Shown piece by piece: positions 18,139 to 26,952 of a stretch of DNA of 53,306 nt (its first letter is position 1; the number at the start of each line of letters is the position of its first letter). The position numbers and the translations under genes were made by a program. The stretch is from Gemmatimonadota bacterium. GTDB taxonomy: Bacteria; Gemmatimonadota; Gemmatimonadetes; Gemmatimonadales; GWC2-71-9. The notes under the pieces were generated by a model. The model had not been told where the DNA came from and made no database searches. It saw nothing but the letters and a program-made list of their open reading frames with translations. The stretch lies in contig CP070716.1 in the NCBI GenBank assembly GCA_020350425.1, positions 1 to 53,306 of the forward strand, read 5' to 3'.

Positions 18139-19623
18139 ATGAGCGAGGCTGACGCACGGACGGGCGCCAGGCGACGGTCCATCGTCGACACGATGCAGTC
18201 GACCGACCAGCGCGTGCGCCAGGCCGGGCGCGATTTTCTGGTCGCGTTCTACACGGCACTGCGCAGCTTCAAGCTGTACCCGGTCGAGAACGAGCAGGTG
18301 CAGCGCGCGCTCGACGACCTGCTGGGGCGCGCCAACGTGATCTTCGAGCTGGAACAGGAGCTCGAAGTCCGCGTCGCCAGCGAGTTCCTGTTCGTGAATG
18401 CCATCAGGCTACGACTCGATCTCGACAACTTCGCCTCGTTCAGCCACGTCCTCACCACGCTGCGGCAGGCGGGCGTCGGCACGCTGCAGGTGGAGTCTTC
18501 GGCCGAGCGGCGCGAATGGCAGGTCGTGATCTCCCTGCTCCTGGCCTTTGCCACGAAGGAGGCGATGGCCAACAAGCTCTACGAACTGCAACAGAAGCTG
18601 ATACAGGGCGGGGTCACGCACATCATGGTCGCGCCCCCGGTGGAGAGCGACGACGAGCTCGAGGACGAGGAGAGAGCCAAGGAGGTGGCCAAACGGACCT
18701 ACGAGCGGACCGTGGCAGTCACCAAGGAGGTCATCAATTCGGTGCGCATGGGCCGGAGCGCGAGCGTGAAGAAGGTGAAGCGTGCCGTGCAGAGCATCGT
18801 CGACCAGGTACTCAAGAACGAGGTGTCGCTCATCGGCCTCACGACGATCCGGCATTACGACGAGTACACGTTCACGCACTCGGTGAACGTGACGATCTTC
18901 AGCGTGTCGATAGGCAAGCGGCTGGGACTCTCGAAGCTGCAGTTGTACGACCTCGGGCTGTGTGCGCTCTTCCATGACGTCGGGAAGAGCCGAGTGCCCA
19001 TCGAGGTGCTCAACAAGGAAGGCCCGCTGAGCGATGACGAGTGGCGCATCATGCAGGCCCATCCGTGGCTCGGCGTACTGACGCTGTTCGGCCTGCGGGG
19101 GTACGGCGAGATCCCCTACCGCGCGATCATCACGGCGTTCGAGCACCACATGAAGATCGACCTCACGGGATACCCGAAGACGATTCGCCCGCGAAAACTC
19201 TCGGTGTACTCCAAGATCGTGGCGGTGGCCGACGCGTTTGACGCCGCCACGACGCGCCGGTCCTATCAGACGGAGCCGCTGCAGCCGGATCAGGTGCTGC
19301 GCGAGATGTGGGAGAACCCGAGGCGCGGGCAGGATCCGGTGCTGGTGAAGGCCTTGATCAACCTCACCGGCGTCTATCCGGTGGGCACCTGCGTGATTCT
19401 GGATTCGTACGAGGTAGGGGTGGTGCACTCGGCCAATCCCGACGCGGCACAGCTTCACCGGCCCATCGTGCGAGTGGTGATCAGCGCGGAGGGTGTCCGG
19501 CTCGAGGATGGATTCCTCGCGGACCTTGCCGACACGATGCAGGATGGGACCTTCCGCCGGTCAATCATCAAGGTGAGCGACCCGGCCAAGTACGAGATCA
19601 ATCCGTCCGACTACTTTGTCTGA
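18139..19623 (+). CDS. HD-GYP-type phosphohydrolase, divergent GYP motif
   Basis: 494 residues. The N-terminal ~125 residues (FKLYPVENEQVQRALDD, ELEVRVASEFLFV) are the module shared with the preceding HEAT protein. Residues ~210-420 are an HD-GYP domain: THSVNV, HDVGKSRVP (His279-Asp280), AHPWLG, EHHMKIDLTGYP (335-346) and VADAFDA. The metal-binding His/Asp set H-HD-H-HH-D is intact, but the canonical HHE..DG.GYP has Met for Glu and Leu-Thr for Gly-x. HD-GYP proteins typically degrade cyclic-di-GMP; these changes leave activity uncertain. Located between trpB and trpA; its 3' end overlaps trpA by 8 bases. Confidence 0.9.
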   Translation: MSEADARTGARRRSIVDTMQSTDQRVRQAGRDFLVAFYTALRSFKLYPVENEQVQRALDDLLGRANVIFELEQELEVRVASEFLFVNAIRLRLDLDNFASFSHVLTTLRQAGVGTLQVESSAERREWQVVISLLLAFATKEAMANKLYELQQKLIQGGVTHIMVAPPVESDDELEDEERAKEVAKRTYERTVAVTKEVINSVRMGRSASVKKVKRAVQSIVDQVLKNEVSLIGLTTIRHYDEYTFTHSVNVTIFSVSIGKRLGLSKLQLYDLGLCALFHDVGKSRVPIEVLNKEGPLSDDEWRIMQAHPWLGVLTLFGLRGYGEIPYRAIITAFEHHMKIDLTGYPKTIRPRKLSVYSKIVAVADAFDAATTRRSYQTEPLQPDQVLREMWENPRRGQDPVLVKALINLTGVYPVGTCVILDSYEVGVVHSANPDAAQLHRPIVRVVISAEGVRLEDGFLADLADTMQDGTFRRSIIKVSDPAKYEINPSDYFV

Positions 19624-20425
19624 TGCCGTCCTCCGGGCGCGGTGGGAGCGCCTGCGTCACGCGGGCCGCGTCGCCCTCATTCCCTATCTCACTGCCGGGT
19701 TTCCCACGCGCGACTTGAGCCTCGCGGCCCTCACCATGGTGGCCGAGGCCGGGGCCGACTTCGTGGAGGTCGGCATCCCGTTCACCGACCCCGTCGCCGA
19801 CGGCCCCGTGATTCAGAAGTCCACGCAGGTGGCGCTGGAGCAGGGGATGACGGTCGGCGGGGTGCTCGAGCTGGTGCGGGCAGCCGCCCTCGAGATCCCC
19901 GTCATCGCGTTCGGCTACCTGAATCCGATCCTCGCGTTCGGCCTGGACCGGTTCCTCGCCGAGGCGGCGGATGCGGGGGTCGCGGGCCTGCTCCTCACCG
20001 ATTTGCCCGCCGGAGAGGATCCGGCGCTCGAGCGGACGGTGCGCGAGAGCGCGCTGGCGCAGATCTCCCTCGTCGCTCCGACGACCACCGGCGCGAGACT
20101 GCGGGCGGTACTGGCGCACGCCGAGGGATTCGTGTATCTGATCTCGCGTCTGGGCGTCACGGGGGCCGCCACCGCGCTCGACGCGACGCTGGAGGGCGCG
20201 GTCGGGAGGGTGCGGGAGGTGACCGACCTGCCAGTGGCTGTGGGCTTCGGGATCGGCAGTGGGCCGCAGGCGGCGCTGGCCGCCGCACACGCCGACGGCG
20301 TGGTGGTGGGGAGCGCACTGGTACGGCGGCTGGAGCAGGGATTGGGGCCGGCACGGGAGCTGATCGAGGAGCTGCGAGGCGCGATGGACCGCGGGAGGGA
20401 CGGGAAAGGAGACCGACGATCGTGA
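19616..20425 (+). CDS. trpA: Tryptophan synthase alpha chain
   Basis: Cleaves indole-3-glycerol phosphate to indole and G3P; partners TrpB. 269 residues. Catalytic Glu and Asp are in [26 protein letters not shown] and GFGIGSGPQ (phosphate loop) are conserved. The best start is TTG 19616, overlapping the HD-GYP gene end; it gives [14 protein letters not shown], matching the family helix 0. The GTGA overlap with the downstream signalling gene is tight. Confidence 0.95.
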   Translation: MSDAVLRARWERLRHAGRVALIPYLTAGFPTRDLSLAALTMVAEAGADFVEVGIPFTDPVADGPVIQKSTQVALEQGMTVGGVLELVRAAALEIPVIAFGYLNPILAFGLDRFLAEAADAGVAGLLLTDLPAGEDPALERTVRESALAQISLVAPTTTGARLRAVLAHAEGFVYLISRLGVTGAATALDATLEGAVGRVREVTDLPVAVGFGIGSGPQAALAAAHADGVVVGSALVRRLEQGLGPARELIEELRGAMDRGRDGKGDRRS

Positions 20426-22506
20426 AAGTCAGCGCACAGCGGCTGAGCGTCTTGTACGCCCAGGGGCTCGCCGTCACCGGGACCCTGATCGTCGGCGCGG
20501 TCCTGGTCCGCACCTCCAACCTCAGCCAGAGCCTGCCCACGCTGCTGACCGTCGCCCTGCTGGCGCTGGCCCTGCGCATTCCGCAGCTCTCCCTCGGCAA
20601 GTACAGCTACGTCTCGCAAGTCGGGATCGTCTCGCTGTCGGCTGGCCTGCTCGTGGGTCCAGACCTCACGGCGCTGGGTGCCGGCATCGGGACCTTTGTC
20701 GCGGATGTGCTGATCCTGCGTAAGGGTCGACAAGCGGCGGCGATCAACGCGGGCCGCGAAATCGTGAGCGTGGCGGCCGCCTTCGGGTTTTACGCGGCGA
20801 CCATGGCATGGTTGGGCGCGACCGACCCGCTCTCGGCCGAGGGGATGGCGGCGGCGGCCGTGCTGGCGGCGCTGTACTTCGTCCTCTCCCGCACGCTGTT
20901 CTACTACACGCTCACCGTGCGCGGAAAGCTGACGCTGGAGGAGCAGGCGTTCCTTCAGCGCTACGAGGTGGTCACCTACGGCACGACCCTCGCGGGGGCG
21001 GGCACGGCTGTGTTCGCCTTTTCCGTCATGCCGCCGCTCGCCTGGCCGTTCGTCGCTGGCCCCATCCTGCCTGCGGCGTTCGTGCTGCGGCGCATCCTGC
21101 AGCAGGCGGTTCAGGCGGAGGAGATGATCAAGATCCAGGGGATGGAGCAGGTAATCACCAGGTTCGTCGGGTTGAAGGATGCCCTGCAACAGATCGAGCG
21201 GTACGCCGATCAGGTTCTGGACTGGCGCGAGTTCAGGGTGTTCGAGTGGAGCGACGGCGCGTTTCGGCTGGCGTACCGCGGCTCCCTGGGTCGGGGCTGG
21301 TCGGAGGATCGCGCCGCCGACTACGACGACATGCGAAAGGAGGCGTGCGACAGCCGCGAAGCCGTGGTGGTGACTGACACGGAGAAGGACCTGCGCGCCA
21401 TGGACCTCGCCTCCGGCGTCCGGTCGCTGGTGATCCAGCCCCTCGTGTTTGGGGAGGAGGTCCTCGGGACGTTCGAGCTCGACCACCACAAGCCGCGCGT
21501 ATACGGCAAGTGGTCGTTGGCGCTCGCGGAGACGGTAGCTCGGCGCATCGCCACGCTGCTGCACATCGCGGACCTGCGTGCCCCGCTCTTCGACACGGTC
21601 GGCCGTGTCAATCGGCAGGTGGAAGACCTTGCCGGGTTGACGGAGGCCCTCACCGCCACGGTTCAGGTGATGCGCGAGTCGGCGGGGGCGATCGAGAAGG
21701 GGCTCTCCGAGGAGGACGTCGCCGTGCGGGAGGGTCTCGATGCCGCCCAGGAGCTGAGCCGTGCGACCCAGGAGGTGGTGGGCGAGAGCGGGGAGGCGGC
21801 GACCGCAAGCGCGACGGCCAGCTCGGTGGCGCAGCAGCACCAACGCACCATCGGTGACGCGATGGAGCGGCTCGTGGGGCTCAAGGCATTCGTGGCGGAG
21901 AGCTCGGGCAAGGTGGGTGAGCTCGGGACCTCGGCCCAGGGGATCGTGAAGTTCCTCGCCTCGATCCGCGAGCTCGCCGAGCTCACGAACCTGCTCGCGC
22001 TCAATGCGGCGATCGAGGCAGCGCGGGCTGGCTCCCACGGGCGGGGATTCGCCGAGGTGGCCCGAGAGGTCCGCACGCTGGCCGAGCAGAGCGCCGCGGC
22101 GGCCAGGGAAGCCGCCGGGTTGCTGCAGGAGATGCAGATCCGGCTGGGCGAGGTGACGGAGCAGATGCGGCGCGGCGAGACCGCGGTGGCGGGGGTCGAG
22201 AAGCTGAGCGCGGAAGCGCTCGACGCCCTGGCCGCCATCGTGGAGGCGACGCGCGGCGCGACCAACCACGCGCAGCAGATCGCCGAAGTGGCGCAGGGAC
22301 AGCGCGCGGCGCTGGGACGACTGGACGAACGCATTGCCACGGTGGCCAACGTGGCGGCGCGCAACCGCAGCGGTGCGGATACCGTCGGTGAGAGGGCCGA
22401 CGTGGTCGCCCGAGGCGTGGAGCAGATCGGGGCCGCCACGCGCGAGCTGGAATCGGTGGTGACCATGCTCTCCGACATCACGCACCGGTTCGCAACTGGC
22501 GAATAG
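20422..22506 (+). CDS. Membrane protein with GAF-like and MCP signalling domains
   Basis: 694 residues. The first ~225 residues contain about six to eight hydrophobic segments. A GAF-like region spans ~265-390 ([36 protein letters not shown]). The C-terminal ~290 residues form a long coiled coil with the receptor hairpin tip [17 protein letters not shown] and [17 protein letters not shown]. No HAMP domain and no periplasmic sensor loop are evident, unlike classical chemoreceptors. GTG start in a GTGA overlap with trpA, with AAGGAGA ~10 bases upstream. Likely a sensory protein for a chemosensory pathway; no che genes are in the window. Ligand unknown. Confidence 0.85.
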   Translation: MKVSAQRLSVLYAQGLAVTGTLIVGAVLVRTSNLSQSLPTLLTVALLALALRIPQLSLGKYSYVSQVGIVSLSAGLLVGPDLTALGAGIGTFVADVLILRKGRQAAAINAGREIVSVAAAFGFYAATMAWLGATDPLSAEGMAAAAVLAALYFVLSRTLFYYTLTVRGKLTLEEQAFLQRYEVVTYGTTLAGAGTAVFAFSVMPPLAWPFVAGPILPAAFVLRRILQQAVQAEEMIKIQGMEQVITRFVGLKDALQQIERYADQVLDWREFRVFEWSDGAFRLAYRGSLGRGWSEDRAADYDDMRKEACDSREAVVVTDTEKDLRAMDLASGVRSLVIQPLVFGEEVLGTFELDHHKPRVYGKWSLALAETVARRIATLLHIADLRAPLFDTVGRVNRQVEDLAGLTEALTATVQVMRESAGAIEKGLSEEDVAVREGLDAAQELSRATQEVVGESGEAATASATASSVAQQHQRTIGDAMERLVGLKAFVAESSGKVGELGTSAQGIVKFLASIRELAELTNLLALNAAIEAARAGSHGRGFAEVAREVRTLAEQSAAAAREAAGLLQEMQIRLGEVTEQMRRGETAVAGVEKLSAEALDALAAIVEATRGATNHAQQIAEVAQGQRAALGRLDERIATVANVAARNRSGADTVGERADVVARGVEQIGAATRELESVVTMLSDITHRFATGE

Positions 22507-22531
22507 TCCCGGTCTGCGGTACCATTCCGCC

Positions 22532-22909
22532 GTGACCGCGAACGACTGCATCTCCCTCAAGGGCATGCGGTTTCACACGTGCGTCGGCCTGCTGCCGCAC
22601 GAGAAGCTGGTGCCCCAACCGCTGGAGCTGGACCTGACCGCCTGGCTCTCCCTGCGAAGTGTGGGCCGCACGGACTCTCCCAGTGATCTGCTCGACTACC
22701 GGGACCTCTACACGCTCGTCGCCGATACCGTGGGGACGAGCCACCACCGCCTGCTCGAGGCGCTCTGCGCAATGATCGCCCAGCGCACACTCGAGTTGCC
22801 GTCCGTCGAGCGCGTTCGCGTGGCGGCGCGCAAGCCACACGCCCCCCTCAGCGGGCCGGTCGACTACGTGGAGGTCGTACTGGAGCGGGCGCGTGACGAC
22901 GAGCGCTGA
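22532..22909 (+). CDS. folB: Dihydroneopterin aldolase
   Basis: Folate pathway enzyme converting dihydroneopterin to 6-hydroxymethyl-dihydropterin and glycolaldehyde. 125 residues. Conserved residues are CVGLLPHEK (catalytic Glu region), DYRDLY, LLEALC and the catalytic Lys in AARKPHAPL. GTG start 25 bases after the preceding stop; the 3' end overlaps folK by 17 bases. Confidence 0.93.
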   Translation: MTANDCISLKGMRFHTCVGLLPHEKLVPQPLELDLTAWLSLRSVGRTDSPSDLLDYRDLYTLVADTVGTSHHRLLEALCAMIAQRTLELPSVERVRVAARKPHAPLSGPVDYVEVVLERARDDER

Positions 22910-23315
22910 GTGGGCCTTCGTGGCGCTGGGATCCAACGTGGGGGACCGGGCCGGCTGCCTCGCCTTTGCCAGGCAACGGCTGGCGATGCTGCCGGGCACG
23001 CAGCTGACCGCCGAGAGTGCGGTTGAGGAAACGGAGCCCCTTGGGCCGGTGCCGCAGGGGCCGTTCCTCAATCAGATGGTCCTGCTGCGGACGCGGCTCA
23101 CGCCGCACGAGCTTCTCAAACACTGCCGGCAGATCGAGCGTGCGTGTGGGCGCGTGAGGCGCGAGCGCTGGGGCCCGCGCACGCTCGACATCGACATCGT
23201 GCGGTACGGCGACCACCGCACGCACGACGAGACGCTCACGCTGCCGCACCCCGAGCTGCCGAACCGGCCGTTCTGGCAGCGTGAGGTCGAGGAGTTGGAG
23301 GCCCATGTCGGCTAG
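22893..23315 (+). CDS. folK: 2-amino-4-hydroxy-6-hydroxymethyldihydropteridine pyrophosphokinase
   Basis: Transfers pyrophosphate from ATP to 6-hydroxymethyl-dihydropterin. 140 residues, a slightly short HPPK. FVALGSNVGDR begins the fold, FLNQMVLL is a core strand and the signature RWGPRTLDIDI carries the Mg-binding Asp pair. LPHPELPNRPF follows as in the family. GTG start within folB; overlaps panB by 11 bases. The bicistronic folB-folK order is typical. Confidence 0.94.
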   Translation: MTTSAEWAFVALGSNVGDRAGCLAFARQRLAMLPGTQLTAESAVEETEPLGPVPQGPFLNQMVLLRTRLTPHELLKHCRQIERACGRVRRERWGPRTLDIDIVRYGDHRTHDETLTLPHPELPNRPFWQREVEELEAHVG

Positions 23316-24120
23316 CCCCAAGTCGAGGACCACGTTCGACCTGGCGCGCATGAAGCGCGACGGGAAGAAGATCGTGATGCTCACCGCCTACGATGCCCTG
23401 TTCGCCTCGCTCGTGGATGCCTCGGGGGTGGATGTGGTGCTCGTGGGGGACTCGGTGAACACGGTCCTGTGCGGGGAGGACACGACCCTCTCCGCGACGC
23501 TCGAGCAGATGCTCTACCATGGCCGGATCGTGCGCGCCGGCGTCGAGCGAGCGCTCGTTGTCGTGGACATGCCGTTCCTGAGCTACCAGGTGTCCGTCGA
23601 GGATGCCAAGCGCAACAGCGGCCGGGTACTCAAGGAAACCGGGGCGCACGGAGTGAAGCTGGAGGGTGGGGCGGCCATGGCCGATACCATCCGTGGGCTG
23701 ACCGGGATCGGGATTCCGGTCATGGGCCACCTCGGGTTCACGCCGCAGTCGGTGCACCAGGTGGGAGGCTATCGGGTTCAGGGGCGGGGCACGGCGGCGG
23801 CAGATCGAATCGTGGCTGATGCGGAGGCTCTGCAGGAGGCGGGCGTCTTCAGCATCGTGCTCGAGCTCATGCCCTCCGAGGTCGCGCACCGCGTGACCGA
23901 CGCGGTGACCGTGCCCACCATCGGTATCGGCTCGGGGCCGTACTGTGACGGGCAGGTGCTGGTCCTGCATGACATGCTCGGCCTGAACCAGGGCTTCGAG
24001 CCCAAGTTCCTGAAGCGGTACGCAGACCTCGCCCCCGCGGTCCGGCAGGCCGTCGAGACGTTCGCGGCGGACGTGCGGGCAGGTCACTATCCCGACGCCG
24101 CGCACAGCTACGACGAGTGA
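23305..24120 (+). CDS. panB: 3-methyl-2-oxobutanoate hydroxymethyltransferase
   Basis: First step of pantothenate synthesis: ketoisovalerate + methylene-THF to ketopantoate. 271 residues. Mg ligands lie in VLVGDSVNTVLCG, VVDMPFLSY and KLEGG; the catalytic Glu is in IVLELMPSE. GFTPQSVHQVGGYRVQGR is a strong PanB fingerprint. The ATG at 23305 (MSASPKSRTTFD) fits the family. Coupled to panC by GTGA. Its folate-cofactor need makes the folBK neighbourhood sensible. Confidence 0.97.
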   Translation: MSASPKSRTTFDLARMKRDGKKIVMLTAYDALFASLVDASGVDVVLVGDSVNTVLCGEDTTLSATLEQMLYHGRIVRAGVERALVVVDMPFLSYQVSVEDAKRNSGRVLKETGAHGVKLEGGAAMADTIRGLTGIGIPVMGHLGFTPQSVHQVGGYRVQGRGTAAADRIVADAEALQEAGVFSIVLELMPSEVAHRVTDAVTVPTIGIGSGPYCDGQVLVLHDMLGLNQGFEPKFLKRYADLAPAVRQAVETFAADVRAGHYPDAAHSYDE

Positions 24121-24992
24121 TCGAGCTCGCGGAGCCACGGCGCATGCGCCTGTGGTCCCGGTCGCGGCGCGACGAGGGCCTCACCGTGGGACTCGTTCCC
24201 ACCATGGGGTACTTCCACGAGGGCCATCTGCGCCTCATCGAACAGGCCAAGGCCATCGCCGACACGGTGGTGGTGAGCCTGTTCGTGAATCCGATTCAGT
24301 TCGGTCCGCAGGAAGACCTGGCGGCATATCCGCGAGACCTGGCGCGAGACCGAGCCGCGGCGCTGGCCCGAGGGGCCGACTGCCTCTTCGTGCCTACCGA
24401 AGGGGACATGTATCCCGCGCCTCAGGTGGTCCGCGTGGTGCCGGGGAGCCTGGCCGATCACCTGTGCGGTGCCCGCCGCCCGGGGCACTTCGAGGGCGTG
24501 CTCACCGTCGTGCTCAAGCTGCTCAACATCGTGGAGCCGCAGGTGGCCGTGTTCGGCCGCAAGGACGTGCAGCAGGCAGTCCTCATCCGCCGCATGGTCG
24601 GCGACCTCAACGTCGCCACCGAGATCGTGATCGCTCCGACGGTGCGCGAAGCCGACGGCTTGGCCATGAGCTCCCGCAATGCCTACCTCACGCCCGAGGA
24701 ACGGCGTGTCGCCCCGGCGCTCGCGCGGGGCCTGGAGGCCGCGCACGCGGCGTTCGCGGCCGGCGTCCGTGACGTCGGGGCACTGCTGGCGGCCGCGCGT
24801 GCGCCGATCGAGGAAGTCGGGGCGCTGGCGCTCGAGTATCTCGAGATCGTCGACCCGGTTTCGCTCGCGCCCTCCGACGCGCCGGGCGAGGAGAGCATCG
24901 TTGCCGTCGCGGCCCGGCTCGGTGCGGCGCGCCTCATCGACAACGTGACGTTGGGGGAGGGGACATCGGGGGACGTCCGGGTGGGGGCTTGA
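24117..24992 (+). CDS. panC: Pantothenate synthetase
   Basis: Joins pantoate and beta-alanine with ATP via a pantoyl-adenylate. 291 residues. The HIGH-like nucleotidyl motif is PTMGYFHEGHLRLI (usual PTMGALHEGH, so two substitutions before the HEGH). FVNPIQFGPQEDL, VFGRKDVQQ and the KMSKS-equivalent AMSSRNAYL are intact. GTG start overlaps panB. panD is not in the window. Confidence 0.96.
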   Translation: MIELAEPRRMRLWSRSRRDEGLTVGLVPTMGYFHEGHLRLIEQAKAIADTVVVSLFVNPIQFGPQEDLAAYPRDLARDRAAALARGADCLFVPTEGDMYPAPQVVRVVPGSLADHLCGARRPGHFEGVLTVVLKLLNIVEPQVAVFGRKDVQQAVLIRRMVGDLNVATEIVIAPTVREADGLAMSSRNAYLTPEERRVAPALARGLEAAHAAFAAGVRDVGALLAAARAPIEEVGALALEYLEIVDPVSLAPSDAPGEESIVAVAARLGAARLIDNVTLGEGTSGDVRVGA

Positions 24993-25561
24993 TGGCGGAG
25001 CGCTCGGAGCAGATCTCAGCGGTCGAGCTCCCGTCCTGGGCGCAGGTGACGCAGAAGCGGCTCGGCCACATCCAACGGGTCGCCGCTCTGGTGACGCAGT
25101 GGGCCGTGGCGCTGCACGTCTCTCCGGAGGAGCGGGAACGTTGGGTGCGAGCGGCGAGCCTGCACGACGCACTGAAGGACGCCTCGCCGGAGTTGTTGCG
25201 CGAGCTCGCTCCCGATAGCTGGGGCGCCGACAGCCTGCGGCACGGACCGGCCGCGGCGGCGATGGCGGCGCGCGAGGGCGAGCGGGACCAGGGGGTGCTC
25301 GACGCCGTCCGGTACCACTCGGTTGGCTGCGCGCGTTGGGACGACGCGGGGCGGATGCTCTACCTCGCTGATTTCCTGGAGGGACGCCGCCGCAAGGCCG
25401 GAGACGACCGGGAGGCACTGGTGCAACGGGTGCCGAGCGACCCCCGTGGTGTGCTGCGAGAGGTGGCGCGGCGCCGGCTCCTCCTCACCATCCGCGCGGG
25501 TCACCCGCTGCTCGCCGAGACCACCGCGTTCTGGAACGACCTGGCGTGCCCCGGCGGATAG
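24992..25561 (+). CDS. yqeK: HD-domain hydrolase, YqeK-like
   Basis: About 189 residues with an HD fold: GHIQRVAALV, ASLHDALKD, LRHGPAAA and AVRYHSVG, then MLYLADFLEG. This order of His/Asp ligands and the YLADF.E.gR ending match YqeK, a symmetric diadenosine tetraphosphate hydrolase normally beside nadD and rsfS. Here nadD is replaced by panC, also a nucleotidyltransferase. ATG 24992 overlaps the panC stop (TGATG); TTG three bases earlier is possible. Confidence 0.82.
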   Translation: MAERSEQISAVELPSWAQVTQKRLGHIQRVAALVTQWAVALHVSPEERERWVRAASLHDALKDASPELLRELAPDSWGADSLRHGPAAAAMAAREGERDQGVLDAVRYHSVGCARWDDAGRMLYLADFLEGRRRKAGDDREALVQRVPSDPRGVLREVARRRLLLTIRAGHPLLAETTAFWNDLACPGG

Positions 25562-25953
25562 GCTGGGCCGTCTTGGCGGCAGTGGTGCTGATCGCCGTGT
25601 GGTGGGCGTGGTACCGCTCCGGGCAGCCCGGGGGGGCCTATCCGGTGCCGGGTGACGGGGTGCGCATCACCGTGGAGGTGTTGAACGCGACCGGGGTGGA
25701 TGGGCTCGCCCGCGCGAGCACCCGTCAGCTGCGTCGTCGCGGCATCGATGTCGTGTACTTCGGCACGGCGGCGACGGATACCCTGCGTGAGACGCTGATC
25801 GCCGTGCGGCGAGGTGACACCGCGAGGGCCGCTCGAGTGCGCGAGGCGCTGGGGATCGGGAGGGTGGTCGTCGAACCCGACCCGCGCCTACTCCTCGATG
25901 CCAGCGTCTTTCTGGGATACGATGCCGTTCCCCTGGTCAACTTGCGTCCGTAG
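25546..25953 (+). CDS. Membrane-anchored LytR_C domain protein
   Basis: 135 residues: one N-terminal membrane helix (WAVLAAVVLIAVWWAWY) and an extracytoplasmic LytR_C domain of ~90 residues starting ITVEVLNATGVDGLA and ending DASVFLGYDAVPL. LytR_C domains occur at the C-terminus of LCP cell-envelope ligases and alone near yqeK/rsfS. GTG start inside yqeK. Its last 66 bases overlap the 3' end of rlmN on the opposite strand. Probably envelope-related; role unknown. Confidence 0.82.
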   Translation: MPRRIGWAVLAAVVLIAVWWAWYRSGQPGGAYPVPGDGVRITVEVLNATGVDGLARASTRQLRRRGIDVVYFGTAATDTLRETLIAVRRGDTARAARVREALGIGRVVVEPDPRLLLDASVFLGYDAVPLVNLRP

Positions 25954-26952
25954 CTGGCCGCACGCCGCGCTGATATCGAGCCCGCGGCTTCGGCGGACGG
26001 TCGCGTTGACTCCGCGATCACGCAGCAGTTGGGCGAAGCGCTCGATATCGGCCGGCGCGGTCGCCTCCATCCCGGGGGCGCCGCCCGGGTGCAGCGGCAG
26101 CAGATTCACCATTGCGCCCAACGCCCGTGCGTGACGGGCCAGTTCGGCGGCGTCTTGGGGCCGGTCGTTCACCCCACGGATCATCACGTACTCGAACGTC
26201 ACGCGGCGCGGGAATCGTTGCAGCACCTCCAGCACGTCTTTCAGCGGGTACTTCCGCTCGACCGGCATCAGGAGCTGACGCCGCGCACCGGTGGGGGCGT
26301 GGAGCGAGAGGGCGACGCGGAACTGTTCCGGACGGGCGGCGAGCTTCTCGAGCTTGGGGATCAGGCTGACGGTACTCACCGTGATGTGCCGCGCCCCGAT
26401 CCCCATGCCCTGCGGGTCGTTGAGAACGGTCAGCGCGCGATCCACCGCGTCCCAATTGTGCAGCGGCTCGCCCATCCCCATGAAGACCACGTTGCTGGGG
26501 AGCCCGATGTCCGGATCGAAGGCCATCTCGCGGACCTGCGCCACGATCTCCCAGGTGGCGAGGTGCCGAATGAAGCCCATGCGGCCCGTAGCGCAAAACG
26601 TGCAGCCGTAGGCGCATCCCGCCTGGCTGGAGATGCACAGCGTGCGACGGGTCCCTTCCGGTATGAGCACGGACTCGACGGCTCCGCCCTCGGGAAAGTC
26701 CCACAGGAACTTTACGGTGCCGTCGGTGGAGACCTGCCGGGCGGCCATGGCCGGTCGTGGAAGTGGGTGCTCCTCATCCAGCGCGGCGCGGAGCGTCTGC
26801 GGCAGGTCGGTGGCGTCTCGCCAGGTGACGACGGGACGCTGCCACAGGCGTGGCAGGATCTGGCGCGACCGATACGTGGGCTCGCCCCGGTCCGCCAGCC
26901 ACCGCTCGACGGCCGACGCCGCCTCGGCCGGCGTACGATCGAGCAGGTTCAC
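25888..26952 (-). CDS. rlmN: 23S rRNA (adenine2503-C2)/tRNA methyltransferase
   Basis: Radical SAM enzyme that methylates A2503 of 23S rRNA and A37 of some tRNAs. 354 residues. The 4Fe-4S motif is CAYGCTFCATG; FMGMGEPLHNW and SLHAPTGARRQLLMP are family markers; the methyl-carrier Cys is in LDISAACGQL, followed by a ~20-residue tail. GTG start at 26952 overlaps the upstream stop as GTGA; longer frames are antisense. Its 3' end is embedded in the LytR_C gene. Confidence 0.95.
   Translation of the reverse strand: MNLLDRTPAEAASAVERWLADRGEPTYRSRQILPRLWQRPVVTWRDATDLPQTLRAALDEEHPLPRPAMAARQVSTDGTVKFLWDFPEGGAVESVLIPEGTRRTLCISSQAGCAYGCTFCATGRMGFIRHLATWEIVAQVREMAFDPDIGLPSNVVFMGMGEPLHNWDAVDRALTVLNDPQGMGIGARHITVSTVSLIPKLEKLAARPEQFRVALSLHAPTGARRQLLMPVERKYPLKDVLEVLQRFPRRVTFEYVMIRGVNDRPQDAAELARHARALGAMVNLLPLHPGGAPGMEATAPADIERFAQLLRDRGVNATVRRSRGLDISAACGQLRTQVDQGNGIVSQKDAGIEE

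Noticed and set aside
19915-22566. An 883-codon open frame on the minus strand opposite trpA and the MCP gene
   Set aside because: Both sense genes have strong family motifs; the antisense protein is His/Arg/Leu-rich low-quality sequence.
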